This document shows, in pieces, positions 1 through 7,085 of a DNA stretch of 9,130 nt. The position numbers were made by a program, and so were the translations under genes. Numbering within the stretch: the first letter of the stretch is position 1; each line of letters opens with the position of its first letter. Origin of the DNA: B1 sp044370475 (GTDB lineage Bacteria; Bacteroidota; Bacteroidia; UKL13-3); the NCBI GenBank assembly GCA_044370475.1, contig JBILVK010000109.1:1-9130 (forward strand). Direction: 5' to 3'. The notes beneath the pieces were generated by a model that saw only the letters and a list, made by a program, of their open reading frames with translations, had not been told where the DNA came from and did not search any database.

Positions 1-1776
1 AATAAATGTTTTAAAACGCTTGTTGTGATTGCCTGCTAACCAATAAACACTAAAGCCGCCAAAGCTTGCACCAACTGCTCCTAATTTATCTTTGTTAACA
101 TAAGGTTCTTTAGCAACATCATCTATGGCACTTAAATAATCTAACATGCATTGTCCGCCATAATCATTGGTAATGGCATCATTCCATTCGCTTCCAAAGC
201 CTGGTAAACCTCTTCTATTTGGAGCCACAACAATATAACCATTTGCTGCCATTAATTGAAAATTCCATCTATAGCTAAAGAACTGTGAAACCGGACTCTG
301 TGGGCCGCCTTGGCAATACAAAAGGGTAGGGTAAGTTTTGCTTGCATCAAAATCTGGAGGATAAATAACCCAAACAAGCATGTCTTTGTTGTCTGTAGTT
401 TTTACCATTCTTTTCTCCACTTTGCCCAAAGTAGTTTTATCTAAAATTTCCTTATTTACGTATGTAAAAGGAGTCGCCTTTCTTGTACCCACATCAACTA
501 AATACAATTCGGTTGGAGAGCTGATACTCATTCTTGCTGCAAGCAACGTAGGTGTTTTACTATTTGGAATTAAATTGATGCCCACATAATCGTGCATACC
601 TTCTGTTAAGGTAACTACCCTCGACATACTTCTTAGCTTTGGATCAAACATACATATCTGTTTTGTGCCTGCTATCACAGAGGTAAATGCTATGCGTTGG
701 TTATCCATCCAAATAAAATTCTCTACCGTAAAATCAAAGTGGTTTGTAAGAGGAGTAATGATAGGCAACATATAAATTGCAGCTTGTACTTGGCCATTTC
801 CAGGTGCGCTCTTTTTAGGTTGTTTAAAATCAAACATCACAATTGTATTTCTATCACTTTCATTGCCCGGTTCTTCCATACTAAGCCAAGCAATTTTGGT
901 ACCATCTGGCGAAAATTGCGGGTTCTTATCATAGCCCAAATTCGCCTCCGATATGTTTTTTGTAACCTGCGTATTTAAGTCGTATACATAAATGTCGCTA
1001 TTGGTAGAAACCGCGTCGGCAGTGCCTTGTAGCTTCTTGCAGTCATATGCAATTTTGCTTCCATCTGGACTCCAATTATACTCATCATCATCGCCATGAG
1101 GAGGTACTGGGCAATCAAATTTCTCATTTAACATAAGGTCAATTGCCTGGTCTTTTAGCGCACCATTTTCATAGGCTTGAATAAACAAATGACTGTAGGC
1201 ATAATCATGCCAAGCATCCCAATGACGGTAAAATAACCCATCTATTATGCGTGCATTTGTCTTATCCAAATCGGGGTAAATTTCTTTAACTTCTTGGTCC
1301 AATTTAACATCCATTACAAAAGCAATATGCTTCATGGTAGGCGCGTATTTATACCCGTTAATCCCGCCTTTTATAAATGTAATTTGTTTTCGGTTTGAAC
1401 CAATTAAGTTGCACTCATATAATTGTACTTCGCCGCTTGATGCGCTTAAATAAGAGATTTTTTTGCCATCGGGGGTGAAGCGAGCACCAAAGGCATTTGT
1501 TTTGGAATCGATGATTTCTGTGGCGGTGGCAGGGGCAGGTTTCGACATGTCTGTACGTTTTGTGCCAGAGATATCATAAATCTTTTGCGTATAGATGATA
1601 TTGGTTCCTTTATTGGCTTTTACATCATAATTCTTTACAGCATAAATGGCTAATTTGCCATCTGGTGAAACCATGTGTTCACTTAGTCTACCAAACTTCC
1701 AAAGTGTGGCTATGTCTAATTTATTTTGAGCCATTGTAAATAGCGGAAATAAGGTTAATAAAATTATCTTTTTCAT
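1..1776 (-). CDS. DPP5-like S9 family dipeptidyl peptidase, 3' end cut by window edge
   Basis: Exported serine peptidase of the prolyl-oligopeptidase (S9) clan, probably releasing dipeptides from peptides in the periplasm. The frame is open without a stop for 592 codons from the ATG at 1776 to base 1, so the C-terminus lies outside the window. Residues 1-17 form a short signal peptide (MKKIILLTLFPLFTMAQ). Residues about 30-440 carry four PD40/WD40-like propeller signatures (SPDG or TPDG at 37-40, 101-104, 236-239 and 289-292). The alpha/beta-hydrolase domain starts near 450, with QGGPQSP at 489-495, a PNRRG stretch near 519, and the nucleophile motif GASFGG with Ser571 (bases 64-66). The catalytic Asp and His would follow beyond the edge. 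From memory, the region around QGGPQSP and NRRGLPGFG resembles Porphyromonas gingivalis DPP5, which prefers Ala or hydrophobic P1 residues; this subfamily assignment is inference. It starts 41 bases after the tandem ligase gene, without a Shine-Dalgarno sequence, and is probably co-transcribed with it. Confidence 0.9.
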   Translation of the reverse strand, partial: MKKIILLTLFPLFTMAQNKLDIATLWKFGRLSEHMVSPDGKLAIYAVKNYDVKANKGTNIIYTQKIYDISGTKRTDMSKPAPATATEIIDSKTNAFGARFTPDGKKISYLSASSGEVQLYECNLIGSNRKQITFIKGGINGYKYAPTMKHIAFVMDVKLDQEVKEIYPDLDKTNARIIDGLFYRHWDAWHDYAYSHLFIQAYENGALKDQAIDLMLNEKFDCPVPPHGDDDEYNWSPDGSKIAYDCKKLQGTADAVSTNSDIYVYDLNTQVTKNISEANLGYDKNPQFSPDGTKIAWLSMEEPGNESDRNTIVMFDFKQPKKSAPGNGQVQAAIYMLPIITPLTNHFDFTVENFIWMDNQRIAFTSVIAGTKQICMFDPKLRSMSRVVTLTEGMHDYVGINLIPNSKTPTLLAARMSISSPTELYLVDVGTRKATPFTYVNKEILDKTTLGKVEKRMVKTTDNKDMLVWVIYPPDFDASKTYPTLLYCQGGPQSPVSQFFSYRWNFQLMAANGYIVVAPNRRGLPGFGSEWNDAITNDYGGQCMLDYLSAIDDVAKEPYVNKDKLGAVGASFGGFSVYWLAGNHNKRFKTFI

Positions 1777-1817
1777 TGGGTTTCGATTTTTTGATTAAAG
1801 TTCAAGTTTACGTTCAA

Positions 1818-4499
1818 TTAGTGTGCTAATTTTTTTGATGCTAGACGTTCGTCGCCAAATTGAAGAATTTTGTCAATGAACTCATAAGGTTTGTAATTAT
1901 TTAAAGCACATTGATGGAAGATAGCCGTGGCTGGTGTCATTCCTGGTAAAGAGTTTACTTCAATAAATACCACTTCAACCTTATTGTTTGTAAATATTCT
2001 TACAAAGGCGTCAATCCTGCAATATCCCTCCACACCAAGCACTTTGGCTGCAGCCTTTAATTGCAGTTGAACTTGCTTGCTAATGTTCTTATTTGCCAAA
2101 GGTGTTTTAGCATACCGTGCTGGGGTAATGTTTTGTCCCTGACCAGCCAAAAACTTTTCCTCTAGGCTCAATATTTCGCTTTCTGCCAAGGTTTCACTTG
2201 GTTCAAAAGTTTCATAAAAAAGTTTTCCTTTTCTAAAGCTAGTGAGCATTCCACCGGTTACCTCAAGGAAATGCTTTGCCTTGCCTTTTTCTACAAATTT
2301 TTCTATCAAGAAAAATGGCTTTTTAGGGAACTCTTCCTTAAGGCCAATTTCTAACCTAACACGCATGTCTGAACTGAGTTCTAAGTCCGACCTAAAAACG
2401 CCATCTGCATAGGCTTCTAATTGTTTGCGATTTTTTATTTTTTTTACAGCGCTACTGCAACCGTCATCGGCAGGTTTAGCAATTAAAGGGTAGCCAATTT
2501 TCTCTACTTTGGCAATGATGGCCTTGGCATTTTTTTGATATTCATTTTGGTAAACCAATAGGTGATCTGCCACCAAAAATCCTTTCTTTTTAAGAAGTTC
2601 GTTGGTGTCAAATTTATTGATGGTGAGTTGTGAACTGGCAACATCAGACCCATTAAATGGCAGCTTAATTTTATTCAATTCTTTTTGAACCGTTCCATCT
2701 TCTCCTGGTCTGCCATGTAGGGCAATAAATACAGTATCTGCTAATTTTTTTAATTCTGGATAGCTTATTTTCTTTGGTTCAAACAGAACAGTATTGCTGT
2801 ATTTATTTAAGATGGCCTCACATTCTTTGGTAATGCTGTTCATGATACTTGGCCTATGATAATTCATTACCTTTTCGCGTATATCATCTGCATTATCTTT
2901 GAGCATTACTTGTATAGGCAAAAGATGCAATTCATGTGAAGTTTCATTACCCGTAACAAATACAGGGAAAGGTTGATATTTTTCTGAAGAAGCAAGTTTT
3001 TCATAAATGTTCCTTCCACTTTCAACAGAAATATGTCGCTCTGTACTATAGCCGCCCATCATAACAGCCACGCGTTTTTTGTTGCTTTTCTTGCTCTTAT
3101 TTATGGTCATTTGAGCATCTAGGCGAACTAATAGATTTTGATAGTTTAAATTGCCGCTAATGCTGCTTATACGTTCTTTAATGGAGGTTCTAACAATATA
3201 TGTTAAAAATTGCGAGGGATTAAGTCCGATTTCTGCAGCCTGGTGAAAAAAGAAGGAAGAAGGCATCATGCCAGACGTAGTATTTGGATCGTTTAATAAA
3301 ATCTTACCATCCTTACTTAAGAAGCCATCGATGCGTGCGTATACATGAAAGTTAAAGTAGGTGAACAGTTCGCTGCAGGCCTTTCTTATCTCTTCAATTT
3401 TTTTATCTTCAAGGTCAATCGGGGTAATTTTTCTACTTAAGCCAGGCAAGTATTTGCTTTTGTAATCATACACTTCTGCACCTTTAACAATTTCGGTAGG
3501 TGGCAGGGCTACGGCGCTTCCATCCTCGTTTCTAAGTACAATACAAGAAAATTCTCGGCCTTCAATAAACGATTCAATTAAACATTCTGTTTCAGAATAA
3601 ACCCCTTCCAGTTGAACTTTACTTTTGCCTTTAAGTTCTTTATCAAGGTATGCCCACAACTCATCTGGATGATAAATAACTTTATCTTTTGTTTTGGCCG
3701 GTAGGCCAATTCCTTCCTTTACATCGGTTATTTTTTGGATAAACTGTGTTTTTTCTAAGGTGCTTTTTCCAACCCATTCTTTCGCATGTATGGTTTGAAT
3801 AAAGAAGGCTTTGTGCACAGCCTCAATAAATGCATCTTCGTTGTCTGTTTGTAAAACACTTACGCCAACAGAGCTTCCTTGGTTTGCAGGTTTAATCACA
3901 AATGGAAGTCCAACCAACTTTTTTGCTTCTTTATATAAGTTGCTTAATTGGTTCAGACCAGATTTTGGGAAGCTATAATATTTAGGCACGTTTAAGCCAG
4001 CTGCTTGCATCCATTGCTTTTGCAAGCGTTTGTTCATACCTATTGAAGAAGGCAAAATACCAGAGCCAGAATAGGGTATGCCATTCCATTCTAATAGGCC
4101 TTGAATGGTGCCATCTTCTCCAAAATTTCCGTGCAAAGCTAAAAAAGCAAAATCAATTAAGCTTTTCAATTCTTCGGCCTGAACCAAGCGCCCAATCTTG
4201 CGAGCCATGGTTTTGCCATTGTCTTTATAGGCAGATTTTATGTTTTCTGCATATACTTGTACCTCATGTTTTGCCCCTTTTAGGAACTCCACAGAAGGAT
4301 AGAAATCTCTGATAGATCCTTTATATATAAAATGCCAATCGAGTAAAATAAAATTGTTGAAACTATCAACAAAAATGGGAACGGCCTCAAATAATGTCTT
4401 ATCTAGGTTGTCGTAAACCGTTCTTCCGCCTGCAAAAGAAACTTCTCTTTCTCTGCTATTTCCACCAAAGAAAATGCCAATACGTATGCGATTACTCAT
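1818..4499 (-). CDS. Tandem D-alanine-D-alanine ligase (two fused Ddl modules)
   Basis: Cytoplasmic ATP-grasp ligase expected to join D-Ala to D-Ala (or a related second substrate) for peptidoglycan precursors. Single Ddl enzymes are about 300-370 residues; this one has 893 and contains two modules. Module 1 (about 5-440): GGNSREREVS with Glu17, HGNFGEDG at 123-130, SGSG then Ser151, IKPANQGSSVGV with Lys203, EGREF at 313-317, YDYKSKY at 344-350, RID at 389-391 and DPNT at 404-407. Module 2 (about 475-885): GGYSTERHIS with Glu487, HGRPGEDG at 595-602, Ser623, AKPADDGCSSAV with Lys675, KF at 782-783, RID at 828-830 and EVNSLPGMT at 847-855. A polar lysine/serine-rich linker (about 441-474) joins them. 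Module 1 has about 65 extra residues (about 236-303) inside the ATP-grasp region. The ATG at 4499 begins just before the first glycine-rich motif, so the start is well placed. The downstream peptidase follows after 41 bases. Whether both halves are active is not known. I give no gene symbol because a separate canonical ddl may exist elsewhere. Confidence 0.93.
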   Translation of the reverse strand: MSNRIRIGIFFGGNSREREVSFAGGRTVYDNLDKTLFEAVPIFVDSFNNFILLDWHFIYKGSIRDFYPSVEFLKGAKHEVQVYAENIKSAYKDNGKTMARKIGRLVQAEELKSLIDFAFLALHGNFGEDGTIQGLLEWNGIPYSGSGILPSSIGMNKRLQKQWMQAAGLNVPKYYSFPKSGLNQLSNLYKEAKKLVGLPFVIKPANQGSSVGVSVLQTDNEDAFIEAVHKAFFIQTIHAKEWVGKSTLEKTQFIQKITDVKEGIGLPAKTKDKVIYHPDELWAYLDKELKGKSKVQLEGVYSETECLIESFIEGREFSCIVLRNEDGSAVALPPTEIVKGAEVYDYKSKYLPGLSRKITPIDLEDKKIEEIRKACSELFTYFNFHVYARIDGFLSKDGKILLNDPNTTSGMMPSSFFFHQAAEIGLNPSQFLTYIVRTSIKERISSISGNLNYQNLLVRLDAQMTINKSKKSNKKRVAVMMGGYSTERHISVESGRNIYEKLASSEKYQPFPVFVTGNETSHELHLLPIQVMLKDNADDIREKVMNYHRPSIMNSITKECEAILNKYSNTVLFEPKKISYPELKKLADTVFIALHGRPGEDGTVQKELNKIKLPFNGSDVASSQLTINKFDTNELLKKKGFLVADHLLVYQNEYQKNAKAIIAKVEKIGYPLIAKPADDGCSSAVKKIKNRKQLEAYADGVFRSDLELSSDMRVRLEIGLKEEFPKKPFFLIEKFVEKGKAKHFLEVTGGMLTSFRKGKLFYETFEPSETLAESEILSLEEKFLAGQGQNITPARYAKTPLANKNISKQVQLQLKAAAKVLGVEGYCRIDAFVRIFTNNKVEVVFIEVNSLPGMTPATAIFHQCALNNYKPYEFIDKILQFGDERLASKKLAH

Positions 4500-4522
4500 G
4501 TTTCGAACTTAAAACATAAGTA

Positions 4523-4591
4523 CAATAAATCCCAATAAATTGTAAACAATTCCTTGTGTATTCTTTGCTTTTTTGGGCCGATAATTTATTG
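4523..4591. repeat. Palindrome and repeated CAATAAAT octamers upstream of the tandem ligase gene
   Basis: The 136-base gap between the glycosylase stop and the ligase start holds a 14-bp palindrome, AATTGT-AA-ACAATT (4538-4551), 48 bases upstream of the ATG. The octamer CAATAAAT occurs directly at 4523-4530 and 4533-4540. It occurs inverted at 4584-4591, where a ninth base also matches the second copy. The arrangement could be an operator or part of a promoter for the ligase/peptidase pair. In AT-rich DNA such short repeats can arise by chance, and I could not identify a convincing Bacteroidota promoter here. Confidence 0.3.
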
Positions 4592-4635
4592 TTTAAGAAG
4601 CAATATTTTGCGACTTAAGCTTGAACTAAGCAAGA

Positions 4636-5178
4636 TTACTTTGCCTTTAGCTTTAAGATTTTTTTGTAGATTTTGCAGTCTACACTGTGCGCACCATCCA
4701 AGTAACCTAGGCTCATAAGAAACTCGTTTACAATTTCTCCACCCGTAAATTTAAAAGTCTTCTTAAATAGTTTCATCCACTCTTGCTTTGTTTTGGGATG
4801 GTTTTGATCGAGCCAATTTTTAAAGGAGCCATGTTCTTTTTGAAGTATTAGAATTACATTGGCATTGTGTATGGCTGCATCAACTTTTAACCTATTTCTA
4901 ATAATACCCGCATCATTCAAAAGCCTTTCTCTGTCCTTTTCTTTGTAAGCTGCTACCTTTTTAATTTCAAATTGGTGATAGGCTTTTTTAAAGTTTTCCT
5001 GCTTATTTAAAATAGTTGTCCAACTTAAACCGGCCTGGTTTATTTCAAGAATTAAGCGCTCAAACAATCCATTATCGTCTTTAACAGGAAAACCATAATG
5101 CTCATCATGGTAAATTCTGTGCACTTGATTTTTGTCTAAGCTAGCAGCAAATTGGCAGTAAGTGCTAGGTTTTTCCAT
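4636..5178 (-). CDS. tag: DNA-3-methyladenine glycosylase I (Tag)
   Basis: Base-excision repair enzyme that removes 3-methyladenine from alkylated DNA. At 180 residues it matches the family length (E. coli Tag is 187). The family landmarks are all present: YHDEHYG at 23-29, LEINQAGLSW at 44-53 with Glu45 at the position of E. coli Glu38 and Trp53 at that of Trp46, and LLNDAGIIRNR at 86-96. The four zinc-snap ligands are conserved as Cys8, His24, His164 and Cys168, with the same H-x3-C spacing at the C-terminus as in E. coli. The protein therefore looks intact and active. It lies 69 bases after the lipoprotein gene and 136 bases before the tandem ligase gene, all on one strand. I see no clear link in function with either neighbour, and the 136-base gap suggests the ligase has its own promoter. 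Confidence 0.95.
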   Translation of the reverse strand: MEKPSTYCQFAASLDKNQVHRIYHDEHYGFPVKDDNGLFERLILEINQAGLSWTTILNKQENFKKAYHQFEIKKVAAYKEKDRERLLNDAGIIRNRLKVDAAIHNANVILILQKEHGSFKNWLDQNHPKTKQEWMKLFKKTFKFTGGEIVNEFLMSLGYLDGAHSVDCKIYKKILKLKAK

Positions 5179-5247
5179 TTATTTTCTATAAAAATATCAG
5201 CTTATATCATTTGATTTTTCACAAGTAAAACTACTCAAGTGAATCTA

Positions 5248-5634
5248 TTATTTCTTTTTCAAGTACCTTTTCTTAGCCCCAGAATTGAGATCCAATAACA
5301 ATAATTCAGTTTCGGTAATTAATTCAATTCTATATTGGTTTTGGATACTGGCGTCGCGTTCTAGATGCAGTTTAGCATCTTTCTCATTTATTTGATAATT
5401 GAACTTATATCTTTCGGTTTCGTTTCCATTTATCTTAATAGAAATAATGGCAGAATCACCTTCGTAAAAATTTGTGTGCTCTGTATAATCTTTACCATTT
5501 GCATTTACAATATCAGCCGTTTCCCAAGAACCAAGGATTAATTTATAATCCGTTTTTGGTTCAGAACAAGCAGCTAGAATAAAGCTATAGAATAATAGAA
5601 AGAGAGATGATTTGAGTTGATTTTTGAGTATCAT
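5248..5634 (-). CDS. Small lipoprotein of unknown function, possibly lipocalin-like
   Basis: Predicted lipoprotein of 128 residues. The N-terminus has basic residues, a hydrophobic core (LFLLFYSFILAA) and a lipobox LAAC with the lipidated Cys at position 23, followed by Ser-Glu-Pro. The mature part (about 105 residues) begins with an LILGSWE segment and continues with alternating hydrophobic and polar strands (ISIKING, YKFNYQI, AKLHLERD, YRIELITETELLLLDL) ending in a lysine-rich tail (KKRYLKKK). A G-x-W near the start followed by beta strands is common in small Bacteroidota lipocalin-like lipoproteins, and this is the best guess for the fold. I do not recognise a specific family and propose no function. 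It sits between the cupin gene (140-base gap upstream) and the glycosylase gene (69-base gap downstream). Confidence 0.8.
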   Translation of the reverse strand: MILKNQLKSSLFLLFYSFILAACSEPKTDYKLILGSWETADIVNANGKDYTEHTNFYEGDSAIISIKINGNETERYKFNYQINEKDAKLHLERDASIQNQYRIELITETELLLLDLNSGAKKRYLKKK

Positions 5635-5774
5635 GTGGTTAATTTATATCTGTGAGTTTATAATTTCTAACAAGTTGGGGCTCCAAACTATTGTGGCATA
5701 GGCATTTATTTGAATATTGTTTTTAATAAAAAGTTAATTCATGTTCTTACTAATTGTGCTGCAAGTTAGTTATT

Positions 5775-6149
5775 TTAAATCCAATCTTGTTTAGTCACCG
5801 TTAATTCACTTTCAACTTCACCTGTATGTTGCGTTGATTTTGGTTCAAACAAAAGATTAAAAACAATTTCACCATTGGTATGAGGTCTATGTTCAACTCC
5901 TTTTGGAATAATGAGTATTTCACCTTCTTTTACTTCAACTGTTCTGCCATCTCTAAAATCAATTAAAAGAGTGCCTTTAAATACCATAAAGAGCTCGTCT
6001 TCGTCCTTATGACTGTGCCACACAAATTCGTCTTTTAGTTTACAAAGTTTTACTTGCTGACCATTGAGTTCGCCAATAATATAGGGTGTCCAGACCTTTT
6101 CAATTTTTGCAAATTTATCTTGAAGGTTGATGGGTTCAATAGTTTTCAT
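5775..6149 (-). CDS. Single-domain cupin protein
   Basis: Small cytoplasmic cupin (cupin_2 type), 124 residues, with one beta-barrel. Both metal-binding motifs are intact. Motif 1 is H45-S-H47 followed by Glu52 and Gly59; motif 2 is Gly76 through Pro82, Gly84, His87 and Asn92, matching the classical G-x5-P-x-G-x2-H-x3-N pattern. A bound divalent metal is therefore likely, but the reaction (isomerase, dioxygenase, or ligand sensing/storage) cannot be read from the sequence. The ATG overlaps the stop of the upstream monooxygenase gene as ATGA (bases 6146-6149), so the two are almost certainly translated in a coupled way and probably act together. There is no signal peptide. The 140-base gap that follows contains no clear terminator. 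Confidence 0.92.
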   Translation of the reverse strand: MKTIEPINLQDKFAKIEKVWTPYIIGELNGQQVKLCKLKDEFVWHSHKDEDELFMVFKGTLLIDFRDGRTVEVKEGEILIIPKGVEHRPHTNGEIVFNLLFEPKSTQHTGEVESELTVTKQDWI

Positions 6150-6475
6150 ATTTGTTTTTCTTTATCAAAACCATAATCTCTTTCTACCTTAGCAATTCTG
6201 GTTTTGTAATGCTTATACCACAATTTCTTTCCATGTTCTTGGGCTATTTTATGATTTGAATTTTCTTTCCATTGTTTAATGCTTTCTAGATTGGCCCAGT
6301 AGGAAATGGTAATTCCCATTTCATTGGAAACACTTTCTATTCCAAGAAAGCCATCTTGCTTACTGGCCATTTCTACCATTAACTGCGCCATCGAAGCATA
6401 ATCATCGCCAACTTCGTTTTTAACACTGGTGAAAATCACGGCATAATAGGGTGGGTTGGGGGTTTGGGCAATCAT
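6146..6475 (-). CDS. Antibiotic biosynthesis monooxygenase (ABM) domain protein
   Basis: Cytoplasmic protein of 109 residues with a single dimeric alpha/beta-barrel (ABM, ferredoxin-like) domain. It resembles the YqjZ-type group: an AVIFTS first strand (12-17), a helix around YASMAQLMVEMASKQ, then DGFLGIES, an ISYW strand (57-60), a helix with SIKQWKENSNH, and KTRIAKVERDYGF near the end. Members include cofactor-free quinone-forming oxygenases and haem-degrading enzymes, but most are uncharacterised, so the substrate is unknown. The stop overlaps the cupin start by ATGA, implying a two-gene unit. The gene begins 72 bases after the thioesterase stop. The sequence before the ATG has no clear Shine-Dalgarno sequence. 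Confidence 0.88.
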   Translation of the reverse strand: MIAQTPNPPYYAVIFTSVKNEVGDDYASMAQLMVEMASKQDGFLGIESVSNEMGITISYWANLESIKQWKENSNHKIAQEHGKKLWYKHYKTRIAKVERDYGFDKEKQI

Positions 6476-6547
6476 AATTACTTTTTATTAGTTGGTTCAG
6501 ACCGAATGATTTTTTTAATAATTATAAGCAAAATGTAACAAGATTAA

Positions 6548-6982
6548 TTAATGGTTTTCTATTTTCGATTTTAAATCCTCAGGAAATTTTGCTTTTATCT
6601 TTTTTGTGTAATCATATAGTACCATTACGTCGGCTGCCTCGGCTGCTAATTCATCGTTCTCATTAAAAATGTGATGCAAAATGGAGAAGCTGGTGTTATT
6701 AATATACTCTATTTGTGAGGCTATTTTTACTTGCCCTGGATAATGCAATGGTTTTTTAAATTCGCATTTGCAAGATGCCAAAAGTGGTCCAATATTCTCT
6801 AATTCATAAAGAGATTGAATGCCTGTTTTCTCCCAGAAATTAACTCTTGCGGCCTGTATGTATTTGAAAAATGAAACATTGTTTACATGGCCATATAGGT
6901 CTAATTCGCTCCAGTCGATTCTTAATTCAAGGTGCGTATTATAACCTTTTTTTGTCATCCAATTTTTGAACCAATTACGCAT
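6548..6982 (-). CDS. Acyl-CoA thioesterase, hotdog fold (4HBT/YbgC-like)
   Basis: Thioesterase expected to hydrolyse acyl-CoA or a related thioester in the cytoplasm. The length of 144 residues is typical of one-domain YbgC/4HBT enzymes. The diagnostic stretch RIDWSELDLYGHVNN (21-35) contains the active-site Asp28 and the GHVNN turn, followed by the long hotdog helix (FFKYIQAARVNFWEKTG). Later strands FKKPLHYPGQVKIASQIEYI and ADVMVLYDYTKK fit the rest of the fold. The acyl specificity cannot be inferred. The chosen ATG lies one base after the T-run of the hairpin at 6983-7020. Met9 (bases 6956-6958) is a plausible alternative start that keeps the whole hotdog domain. It has no obvious partner among its neighbours and may be a stand-alone gene. 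Confidence 0.9.
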   Translation of the reverse strand: MRNWFKNWMTKKGYNTHLELRIDWSELDLYGHVNNVSFFKYIQAARVNFWEKTGIQSLYELENIGPLLASCKCEFKKPLHYPGQVKIASQIEYINNTSFSILHHIFNENDELAAEAADVMVLYDYTKKIKAKFPEDLKSKIENH

Positions 6983-7020
6983 AAAAAAGCCTGAAAAACT
7001 ATTTTTTTTCAGGCTTTTTT
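6983..7020 (-). terminator. Strong hairpin terminator after the kelch/T9SS gene
   Basis: A perfect 16-bp inverted repeat (arms 6983-6998 and 7005-7020) with a 6-base loop has a GCCTG/CAGGC core flanked by A and T runs. Read on the minus strand it ends in six T residues, as expected of an intrinsic terminator. It lies about 65 bases after the stop of the kelch/T9SS gene and ends one base before the ATG of the thioesterase gene. The A/T flanks also make it a possible terminator in the plus direction, but I see no plus-strand gene to serve. Confidence 0.85.
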
Positions 7021-7085
7021 CTTTTTTAATTTTATCAATTTAAATGCAAATCATGGGATGTTCATTTTGCCGTATGATTTTTCAT

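Noticed and set aside
380..978. Plus-strand open frames at 380-589 and 697-978
   Set aside because: They lie opposite the S9 peptidase gene, whose minus-strand frame is open over the whole region and has clear family motifs; the plus-strand translations resemble nothing.
1798..1817. Direct repeat GTTCAA-n6-GTTCAA between ligase and peptidase genes
   Set aside because: Two six-base copies in a 41-base gap are within chance expectation and there is no further support.
4043..4312. Plus-strand open frame of 89 codons
   Set aside because: It is antisense to the first Ddl module, over the HGNFGEDG and SGSG motifs, and its translation has no recognisable domain.
5670..5700. Imperfect hairpin around TTGGGGCTCCAA after the cupin gene
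   Set aside because: The stem is four to five base pairs with no following T-run, too weak to call a terminator.
6506..6535. TATAAT-like sequence before the monooxygenase gene on the minus strand
   Set aside because: The nearest TTG-type box is only nine bases away, too close for a sigma-70 promoter, and Bacteroidota use a different consensus.
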